Of a stretch of 21,155 bases of DNA, positions 15,050 through 21,155 are shown one piece after another. Positions within the stretch are counted from its first letter, which is position 1; the number at the start of each line of letters is the position of its first letter. The notes below the pieces were generated by a model. It was not told the origin of the DNA and made no database searches. It saw only the letters and a program-made list of their open reading frames with translations. A program made the position numbers and the translations under genes. Source of the stretch: Firmicutes bacterium UBA5473 (lineage in GTDB: Bacteria; Bacillota; DTU084); assembly GCA_002427165.1 (NCBI GenBank), contig DIQB01000025.1, positions 6,576 through 27,730 on the forward strand, given 5' to 3'.

Positions 15050-15361
15050 TCAAAGCTGAATTTCCACATCAAAAAGAGGTACGTGCTGTTGTGCTCCATA
15101 CACATCCCTCTCCCCTAAGGCACCTGACGGGATGGGCCGCACCAAAGTGGCCTTAATAGCATTGGCCGGACTGAAACCAATTACAGCTGTCACATTTTCC
15201 ACAGGCAGATTGTAAAGCTTTGCAAAAAGCTCCTGCGTTATTACTCCGGCCTCATAAACCCTCTGGAACAGATCACCGTCTTTGAATATTATATCAAATG
15301 TAAGCTCAAAAGGTCCAGAGTTTTTACTACGAATCACAGCTGCCACATCACGCAGCTTCAT
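15050..15361 (-). CDS. DUF4387 family protein
   Basis: 103 aa from the ATG at 15361. That ATG has a strong GGGGAGGTGGGAG ribosome-binding stretch and a 4-bp ATGA overlap with the preceding AtuA-family gene; an upstream in-frame start at 15409 has no such support. Family marks are SKNSGPFELTFDIIF (12-26), RPIPSG (75-80) and DVYGAQQH (86-93). Proteins of this family are typically encoded next to AtuA/DUF1446 proteins, and the tight coupling here suggests they form a complex, with this as the small subunit. No biochemical role is known to me. By size it could stand for the C-terminal extra domain found in longer AtuA proteins (inference). Confidence 0.87.
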   Translation of the reverse strand: MKLRDVAAVIRSKNSGPFELTFDIIFKDGDLFQRVYEAGVITQELFAKLYNLPVENVTAVIGFSPANAIKATLVRPIPSGALGERDVYGAQQHVPLFDVEIQL

Positions 15362-16728
15362 GCTCCCACCTCCCCACTTTGGCACAATTCTATGGGAAAT
15401 AATTCGCAAGGGTCCGAAACCTCAAGCAGGTGATAGATGTTGAAAGCATACACCGGCCCTGCCCGAAAATCCGAGGGAGTATAGGGAAAGGCCAGGTTAC
15501 CTGCAGTGGAAATCCTGCCCTCATAGCCCCAGTGAAGCATAGTTGATCTGGCAAAGCTACAGATGGTATCGGCTGTGGCCTGATCATGCGCCACAGCTTC
15601 AATGATAATTCCAAGCTCATGGCTTTTGGTTTCCACAACCGGCTCCAAATCTGCCATCACCCCATTTTTACCGTACACCTTAAAGTCCAAAAAATATTCA
15701 AGCTTTTTTTCACCAAAATTGTCAGCTACCCTCTCCCGGACAGAGTCGATGATCTCATCAATCTGCCCAATCATTATAGGATCTCGGGCTCCTGCGATGG
15801 CGACTGTGCGATAGCCTATTTTTTTTACTCCTTCAAGTTTAATTGTGTAATTAGCATCTTCAATAAACTTGCTGCCTGTAACCCTCACTGCCCGCGGGCT
15901 TTGCTGATGGAATTGGGTCTCGGACAAATCTAGCACACCGCCGGGGGATGGCAGAAGGTAAGGATTTGATTTTTCATACAGGGTATGGGCTGCAACGGAC
16001 ATGGTTGTACATTTGCGAAGAGGATTGAGGGGTTCTACCTGAAAATAGTTTTCCCCCAAATAGCCCATCATGCAATCACTGCCACTGCCGGGGGTAGCTG
16101 CGATGGAAGCGCATTCTAAAATTTTCCCCAAATGCGTGGCAAGGCCCCGGTGGAAACCCCGGTAAACTGCGAGTGCCGCAAAGACTGCCGGGTCATAGGC
16201 CCTGCCGGCTACTATCACCTCAGCTCCCATCTCGAGGGCACGGATGATGGGCTCCATTCCCATCTGCCCTACGATTCGCTCTGATTTCGCAAGCTCCTCT
16301 TCTGTGAGATCCTCTGCAGGCGAGAGGGGCGAGATTTTCCCTGAGGCGAGTTTGTCCAGGACCAACTTGGGAGAGACTTCTGCATGAATCATAGCCATTT
16401 TAAATGTGAGGTTTTTTTCTTTGGCAATTTCCTCTACAATCTCAACATTCCACTTTAAGTGTGGCTCCCCTCCAGAGCCACCTGCACTACCGATGATAAG
16501 AGGGATCTTCCGCTTTCGCGCAGCTGTGAGCATCAGCTCCAGATCCCGTTTCACTGCATTGCGATCTGTGAACGAAACCCCAGCGCCCAAATAGAAAGGA
16601 CCGGGATCTGAGGAGCCGGCATCCACAGCAATAACATGGGGGTCCCGCCTCAGTCCCGCCTCAAAAGATTGAATTGGAAAGCCATATCCCAAAATAGCAG
16701 TAGGAGCCAATACTCTTAGTTCCGACAT
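15358..16728 (-). CDS. AtuA-family (DUF1446) protein
   Basis: 456 aa. The ATG begins directly after the TAG of the ammonia-lyase gene with no spacing. Family marks are VIAVDAGSSDPGPFYLG (32-48), a glycine-rich IIGSAGGSGGEPH (78-90), the EVIVAGRAYDPAVFAAL stretch (about 169-185) and CASIAATPGSGSDCMMG. AtuA was named from the acyclic terpene utilisation cluster of Pseudomonas, but its reaction is unsettled and this context is glutamate fermentation, not terpene breakdown. The Gly-rich loop and Asp/Cys-containing motifs look like an enzyme active site. The position after methylaspartate ammonia-lyase suggests action on mesaconate or a downstream acid, or a chaperone-like role (both inference). 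Confidence 0.88.
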   Translation of the reverse strand: MSELRVLAPTAILGYGFPIQSFEAGLRRDPHVIAVDAGSSDPGPFYLGAGVSFTDRNAVKRDLELMLTAARKRKIPLIIGSAGGSGGEPHLKWNVEIVEEIAKEKNLTFKMAMIHAEVSPKLVLDKLASGKISPLSPAEDLTEEELAKSERIVGQMGMEPIIRALEMGAEVIVAGRAYDPAVFAALAVYRGFHRGLATHLGKILECASIAATPGSGSDCMMGYLGENYFQVEPLNPLRKCTTMSVAAHTLYEKSNPYLLPSPGGVLDLSETQFHQQSPRAVRVTGSKFIEDANYTIKLEGVKKIGYRTVAIAGARDPIMIGQIDEIIDSVRERVADNFGEKKLEYFLDFKVYGKNGVMADLEPVVETKSHELGIIIEAVAHDQATADTICSFARSTMLHWGYEGRISTAGNLAFPYTPSDFRAGPVYAFNIYHLLEVSDPCELFPIELCQSGEVGA

Positions 16729-17985
16729 CTAACTCATCCTTCCCAGGGCTTTTTCCAAGGCTAAGATCCGCTGCATTTCATTATGGACGATCATAAAACC
16801 CTCATCCATTCCCATTCCGGGCTTTGCTAAAATTTGATCTGGCTCTGTAGCCATAGCAATATGAACACAGATTTGACTTGAGCGTTCTGTTTCATTGCAA
16901 GTGCCACCCAGGTACGTGCCAATACCCATCTGTTTGCAATACAACACAGCCTCGATTGTATTGTTAATTCCTCCCAAATCCGGAGTTTTAATCTGAAGCA
17001 TATGCCCTGCCCTTCTTTGGGCAAAGTATTTGATATCCTCCAGGGTATTGCACCACTCATCTGCCACAAGCTCAACACCACTCCCGCCACTGTCCAGTAG
17101 CTCTGTAAGCTCGCAGAGAGCCCGGACTTGTTCCTCGCGGCTGCCTCTATCCACTGGCCCTTCAATTCTCAGCTTCAGGGGATGGGCAATTTGTGCTAAC
17201 TTTTCCAGATAGGAGACGATTTTTCTATGATCGCTACCAAATGCCCCATCCAGTGTGCCATATAGATCAAGGTGCAGAACCGGCTGATAATCCGGATAGG
17301 GTTTGTGGCTCTCTATCCTCTCTTTGAGCCATTTTACGTATTCAGCTAAGATCTCCCCCTGGGGGCCAAGCTTGGTTTTGACGTTATTGATAAGTCCATG
17401 GGGCAATACAGCTGCCCCTTTGATAATCATCTTATCTGCATTCTCATGCCTAGCATCGCCGGATTGCGTGAAAATAGGAAGCTCCCTTTTGGATACCGAA
17501 GTCCCATATTCAGCTGCAATCACCTGGGCCATGAGCCTCTTTTGTGCTTTCGCCACGGCATCCAAAATAGCGCCTGTGACGCCATAGCGGATAGCAGTGT
17601 GAAGGGGCCTCCGGGTTTGGGGATGGAGCAGGGTATCTAGCTCACCTGCCAATGCTCTGAATTCGGTCAGCTCCCTCCCTACAAGACGTGGCGCAATATA
17701 TTGTTCAATCTGTGGCAGGTAATTTTTTGCTAAAAATAGCGGATCGCGACCGGCTGCTCCCGAATACTGTACTGCTGCACAATCCCCGTGGGCAAGCTGC
17801 CCATCCTCGAGAACCAAAAGCACGGAAATTGCCTCACCTGCTTGTCTGACAGCGGTAAAGCCATCTGTTACTGCCTCCCCCAGATAGCTTGCACCATCCG
17901 GGATTGCATTTTCCCGAATTGCAACTTGATCATCGAAGAAAAATCCTGTTTTCCCCGGCGCCAAAATCACCTGTTCTATTCTCAT
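16729..17985 (-). CDS. mal: Methylaspartate ammonia-lyase
   Basis: 418 aa, close to the 413-aa Clostridium tetanomorphum enzyme, which I recall well enough to align. It eliminates ammonia from (2S,3S)-3-methylaspartate to give mesaconate. It belongs to the enolase superfamily with a Mg-binding TIM barrel. With a constant offset of +2, the key residues are all present: H196 (PHGLINNV), metal ligands D240 (HLDLYGT), E275 (RIEGP) and D309 (VADEWCNT), and the catalytic base K333 (QIKTPDLGG). The substrate-loop motif GGTCNET is at 360-366. AGGAG precedes the ATG; the gene starts 11 bp after glmE and abuts the AtuA-family gene. Confidence 0.97.
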   Translation of the reverse strand: MRIEQVILAPGKTGFFFDDQVAIRENAIPDGASYLGEAVTDGFTAVRQAGEAISVLLVLEDGQLAHGDCAAVQYSGAAGRDPLFLAKNYLPQIEQYIAPRLVGRELTEFRALAGELDTLLHPQTRRPLHTAIRYGVTGAILDAVAKAQKRLMAQVIAAEYGTSVSKRELPIFTQSGDARHENADKMIIKGAAVLPHGLINNVKTKLGPQGEILAEYVKWLKERIESHKPYPDYQPVLHLDLYGTLDGAFGSDHRKIVSYLEKLAQIAHPLKLRIEGPVDRGSREEQVRALCELTELLDSGGSGVELVADEWCNTLEDIKYFAQRRAGHMLQIKTPDLGGINNTIEAVLYCKQMGIGTYLGGTCNETERSSQICVHIAMATEPDQILAKPGMGMDEGFMIVHNEMQRILALEKALGRMS

Positions 17986-17996
17986 CTTTATTCTCC

Positions 17997-19457
17997 TTAC
18001 CGTGGGCGGCCCACGAGCCTGCCTTTCCCGATTGCATAAATATCATCGATCACCATCTGAAAGCTAATTGTTCTTTTCTCGTAGCCAGCCCGCTGTTGCA
18101 TCTTCTCTTTATGGAAAGCCACGATCTCCTCACTGAAGGGAAGATTGCCATGATCTAAAAACCTGACTGCACCCTCGTTATCTCTGGCAGGCAAAACTTT
18201 GCCTACATTCTCCCTGCTTGGCGCAAAGGGAATATCGATGACTCCCGCTTGAAATGCCCCAATGGCGCCTCCGGCTACATCTCCTTCTCCAAGCTCCATT
18301 ACTTTCTCCAGTATAGCCCGTGTCTCGAGGGAGATCATCTCCATCTCTGCCGACAATTTCGGACTATCCTCAAGGCGTTGGTCTTTCAGCATCATCACCA
18401 GTTGTTTTGTGGTTTTGAGGCCTGCACTATTTGCAGCTTTGGTGGGAATCCCCATGGCCTCGTGGGGTGTTTTCACAATCACCTTCGTGGCCCCTGAAAG
18501 GGCTGCCAAAGCCGCGCCCCAGGAGATCACAGCAAATGCTTTTGCTTCATCCTGTGGAAAACCTCCCATCCACTGATGGAGGACTGTAGTGATGGAAACA
18601 TCCCTGTAGCCGTACTTCTCCAGATACTCCTCAGTTAAGCTTTTCAAGGTGCGGATAGCCGCAGTATCTTGGAGCAGGTTTCCACTTTGTCCATAGCCCA
18701 CGGTAATGTTTTTCACGCCCTGCTCTGCTGCAAGGAGGCTCTCAATAATGGCCACAGCGTGGGAAATACACGGTGGCACCAATGTGCCGGTCAAAGGTCC
18801 GAAGGGCTCCCTGTTGATAGATACCCCCTCTTCCTCATAGATGCCAACTAAGCGATCCACATATTGCCAATCAGAGATGGTTTTCTCAAGGGGTGTGTCC
18901 TTTGCATAGGGGATATTGTAGGAGATGCCCCCTCCTTCAAAAGATGTAAAACCCCCGGCTAAAGTTATTTCAGCCAGTAACCTGGCATCTGGTGTGCCAT
19001 GCCTCACCTCTACAGGCACGTTTACCGCTTCATTCACCCGCCTGCAAACTGCCACGCCATGGTTTACTGCAGGGAAGCCATTGAGGAGAGAACGACCTTG
19101 CTTTCTACTGGCTTCAATTCCCCGCTCTGCCTCATCATAACGATTGTGCCGGGTATAACTGTCGATTGTTGTGGGAAGCAGGTCTGCCTCCCCTTCCCTC
19201 TCCAAATATTGCAAAAGCTCAATATGCTCGTCTGGCAGTGCCACTCCGGCCCGGGGCTGAATAAGGATATTGCCTGTGCTTTTCGCAAGCTTTAGCTGAT
19301 GGGAAAATATTTTCTCAACTGGCAGCTGCCTGTGATAGGCTATGGCCTCATCTAAATCAACCTCTTTGCCTGTAGGCCACATTCTCAATACTTCACAGCG
19401 AATCTTGGAAAAAAGCTCAGCCGGCAGCTTCCGATGCTCCACACTCACGCCATCCAC
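17997..19457 (-). CDS. glmE: Glutamate mutase epsilon subunit
   Basis: 486 aa from a GTG start with AGGAG upstream; the Clostridium cochlearium protein is 483-485 aa. With GlmS and coenzyme B12 it interconverts L-glutamate and (2S,3S)-3-methylaspartate by a radical carbon-skeleton rearrangement in a TIM barrel. The substrate-binding residues known in GlmE align with a constant +3 offset: R69 (QPRAG), R103 (YTRHNRY), R152 (RHGTPDARLL), and E174, Y180 and Y184 (EGGGISYNIPYAKD). GKGRLVGRP is the typical C-terminus. The gene overlaps glmL by 13 bp, implying coupled translation and balanced supply. Confidence 0.98.
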   Translation of the reverse strand: MDGVSVEHRKLPAELFSKIRCEVLRMWPTGKEVDLDEAIAYHRQLPVEKIFSHQLKLAKSTGNILIQPRAGVALPDEHIELLQYLEREGEADLLPTTIDSYTRHNRYDEAERGIEASRKQGRSLLNGFPAVNHGVAVCRRVNEAVNVPVEVRHGTPDARLLAEITLAGGFTSFEGGGISYNIPYAKDTPLEKTISDWQYVDRLVGIYEEEGVSINREPFGPLTGTLVPPCISHAVAIIESLLAAEQGVKNITVGYGQSGNLLQDTAAIRTLKSLTEEYLEKYGYRDVSITTVLHQWMGGFPQDEAKAFAVISWGAALAALSGATKVIVKTPHEAMGIPTKAANSAGLKTTKQLVMMLKDQRLEDSPKLSAEMEMISLETRAILEKVMELGEGDVAGGAIGAFQAGVIDIPFAPSRENVGKVLPARDNEGAVRFLDHGNLPFSEEIVAFHKEKMQQRAGYEKRTISFQMVIDDIYAIGKGRLVGRPR

Positions 19458-20821
19458 TCCAATTCTCCTTTTAATATTGCAAATGCTTCCTCGGGATATT
19501 TCTCGCTTAACAAACCCATGCTGGCTAAAATATAGGATCGATCTAAAAACAAGTTACCCCCCTCAGGTTTCAGGGCCGCGTCTTGGCTGCGCCTTGCCCC
19601 AGAGAGAAGATATGCCGGATTTGGACTATAGATTAAAGGTCCGCCTGTGCCAATAATTGTTTTGATCTGTGTTAAATCTTTGCCCCTCTGGACGAAGCTC
19701 AGGCCACAGGGGGTGTAGTGCGCCTCAACTTTCCCTGCATGGCGCCCTGTTGCGATCTTTACAGCTGAGCGGGCCAAACACCGCTGTAAAGCCTCCTCAT
19801 CTTTGCTGGGGATAACCCCTGGTTCCTTTTCCAGACACAGAAGAGATTTCTCAAGCTCCTCCTCACTCAAATTGCTCTCTGCCATGAGCTCCTTCCAGCC
19901 TATAGCCTCTGCAGTTGAGCGGGCACTATAGGAAAGACCAAGATCTCCCTCTACAGTTCGCTTGGCATAGGGCTCAGGAAGACCTCGCAGGATAACTCCA
20001 CTGGCGGCGGGCGCTCCTGTAGCCAGGGAATAGACATCAGTTGTAGCACCTCCCACATCTACAACTAATAGATCCCCGAACCCCGCCTGCCGCTGTGTCC
20101 CCCGGGCCAACAGCTCTGCTCCCTGAAGGACAGCTCGAGGTGTAGGCAGCAGAGGATTGCCAATTAACTCCTGCACATCTGAAAGCCCTTTGGCCTCCAC
20201 AATTCTTTCTAAAAACAGATTTCGGATTGCCTCTTGTGCAGGTTCGATATTGAGGCAATTGAACTGAGGCATTACATTTTCGCAAAGTCGGATTTGTTTT
20301 CCTCGAGCCTCCAATATCTCCGCGGCCTCTTTTGAGACCACTTTATTGCCTGCCACAACTACAGAAAATCTCCCGGGAAGTCCTGCAAGATGCTCTGCAT
20401 TGCGGAGGATAACTTCCCTGTTTCCTCCATCTGTGCCTCCGCACAACAAAATAATATCAGGCTCAAGCGCCTGTATTTCCTCAAATTCCAAGGCTGCAAG
20501 TTCGTAGGCGTAGGTCCCAAGTACCTTAGCGCCAGCGCCTAGTGCTGCCATTTTCCCGGCTTGGGCTGTGAGATCAGGCACCAAACCTATAGCCACCATC
20601 TTCAGACCACCGGCTGCACTGCTGCTGCCATAGGACTCCAAATAGGAGCTGACGCCTGTTTTTCTCTGGAGGCGTTCTAAAGCTACAGCCAAACCCTCAC
20701 CGATATTGGTAGCTACTGTAGTGGGGGCAGAAGCTGTGCCTAAAATTCCAGGGCCATCTAAATCTACAGCTACAACTTTTGTGTAGGTGCTGCCGATATC
20801 AACTAAAAGAACCTTAGCCAT
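19445..20821 (-). CDS. glmL: GlmL/MutL, glutamate mutase reactivating-type ATPase
   Basis: 458 aa. ASKHA-fold ATPase with phosphate-1 motif VDIGSTYTKVVAVD (7-20) and phosphate-2-like VVDVGGATTDVYS (about 253-265), and an LCGGTDGGN stretch. It matches the GlmL (MutL) family encoded between glmS and glmE in clostridia. This is not the mismatch-repair MutL. It is thought to reactivate glutamate mutase by exchanging damaged cobalamin, as diol-dehydratase reactivases do; that role is by family analogy. It overlaps glmS by 8 bp and glmE by 13 bp. Confidence 0.95.
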   Translation of the reverse strand: MAKVLLVDIGSTYTKVVAVDLDGPGILGTASAPTTVATNIGEGLAVALERLQRKTGVSSYLESYGSSSAAGGLKMVAIGLVPDLTAQAGKMAALGAGAKVLGTYAYELAALEFEEIQALEPDIILLCGGTDGGNREVILRNAEHLAGLPGRFSVVVAGNKVVSKEAAEILEARGKQIRLCENVMPQFNCLNIEPAQEAIRNLFLERIVEAKGLSDVQELIGNPLLPTPRAVLQGAELLARGTQRQAGFGDLLVVDVGGATTDVYSLATGAPAASGVILRGLPEPYAKRTVEGDLGLSYSARSTAEAIGWKELMAESNLSEEELEKSLLCLEKEPGVIPSKDEEALQRCLARSAVKIATGRHAGKVEAHYTPCGLSFVQRGKDLTQIKTIIGTGGPLIYSPNPAYLLSGARRSQDAALKPEGGNLFLDRSYILASMGLLSEKYPEEAFAILKGELEWMA

Positions 20822-21155
20822 TTGCCAGATCCCCTATTAGATCCCCAATTGCTATCTCTGGCAATGTGCCCGGTGGGTAGACCCTGTTAAAACCCATTTT
20901 TTTGAACTTGGCCTCAACTTCCCCAAAAGAAGTTTTTCCAATCACCAAATTACCACCAACATATAAGGGGATCTCCCCCAGCCCCATTTCAATACATAGC
21001 TCTCGCAGGCCGCGGCAATCAATCTCACCGTGTCCGTAAAGGGAAGAGACCAGAATCGCATCTGCTGCTGTCTCTAGCGCTGCCTTGACGAATTCGCTTT
21101 GGGAGACCATCACCCCTAGGTTCACAACATTAAATCCTGCCTCACGGAAAGCATA
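20814..21155 (-). CDS. glmS: Glutamate mutase sigma (B12-binding) subunit, 5' end beyond window
   Basis: Partial: 113 codons of a family about 135-140 aa long are visible and the frame is open to the right edge (…YAFREAGFNVVNLGV). Visible GlmS hallmarks are SSLYGHGEIDCRGLRE, LYVGGNLVIGK and NRVYPPGT, all in the Rossmann-like cobalamin-binding fold that carries adenosylcobalamin to GlmE. The base-off DxHxxG motif with the cobalt-liganding His lies in the missing N-terminus, so it cannot be checked here. The operon promoter, and any cobalamin riboswitch, would also be outside the window. Confidence 0.96.
   Translation of the reverse strand, partial: YAFREAGFNVVNLGVMVSQSEFVKAALETAADAILVSSLYGHGEIDCRGLRELCIEMGLGEIPLYVGGNLVIGKTSFGEVEAKFKKMGFNRVYPPGTLPEIAIGDLIGDLANG

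Noticed and set aside
15362..15409. Longer start for the DUF4387 gene
   Set aside because: The extra 16 residues do not look like the family, and the ATG at 15361 has both a strong ribosome-binding site and ATGA coupling.
18262..18576. Plus-strand open frames antisense to glmE (and similar ones across 15.5-19.7 kb)
   Set aside because: All lie opposite well-recognised genes and have compositions expected of reverse-strand reading; no ribosome-binding sites or domains.
20814..21155. Cobalamin riboswitch for the B12-dependent operon
   Set aside because: The 5' end of glmS and its leader lie outside the window; nothing inside resembles a B12 box.

Overview
The window looks like a chromosomal piece of a low-to-mid-GC Firmicute of the clostridial/Limnochordia-like kind. 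The reasons are a T-box leader with an AUC (Ile) specifier in front of ileS, strong Shine-Dalgarno sites with frequent TTG/GTG starts, SleB-type and PdaB-type (spore or cell-wall) enzymes, and a clostridial-type glutamate mutase operon. One gene near 13.4-13.9 kb encodes a small signal-peptide protein that reads as an outer-membrane beta-barrel with a C-terminal Phe. This hints that the host is a diderm (two-membrane) Firmicute. No RNA genes other than the T-box leader, and no CRISPR array or insertion sequence, were seen.

Layout. (1) Positions 1-2.9 kb are envelope/spore functions. Two overlapping polysaccharide deacetylase genes (the second runs off the left edge) and a SleB-family cell-wall hydrolase lie on the minus strand. 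A divergent secreted TPR protein lies on the plus strand. (2) Positions 2.9-8.0 kb are a carbohydrate-flavoured accessory stretch: a GH63/MGH1-like glycosidase, the C-terminal remnant of a large GH2-like glycosidase that has lost its front, a Gfo/Idh/MocA oxidoreductase with its own promoter and terminator, and an S9-like alpha/beta hydrolase. (3) Positions 8.1-11.6 kb hold ileS with its T-box leader; dut overlaps the end of ileS and so should share its control. (4) Positions 11.6-13.3 kb hold an AAA ATPase with a DUF234-type nuclease-like tail, preceded by an unusually palindrome-rich promoter region with a Fur-box-like operator over the -35. A perfect 21-bp stem separates it from the convergent barrel gene. 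(5) Positions 14.1-21.2 kb are one compact minus-strand operon, read right to left: glmS (partial), glmL, glmE, methylaspartate ammonia-lyase, an AtuA/DUF1446 protein, a DUF4387 protein, and a P-loop protein fused to a threonyl/alanyl-tRNA-synthetase-type second additional domain (SAD).

How they work together. GlmS and GlmE form coenzyme-B12-dependent glutamate mutase, GlmL is the likely reactivating chaperone, and the ammonia-lyase turns 3-methylaspartate into mesaconate plus ammonia. This is the start of the methylaspartate route of glutamate fermentation. The next three genes are packed as tightly as the catalytic ones (0-bp junction, 4-bp overlap, 11-bp gap) but have no assigned role in that pathway. 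This three-gene tail, and above all the P-loop/SAD fusion with an altered metal-site motif, is the best candidate here for an undescribed function.
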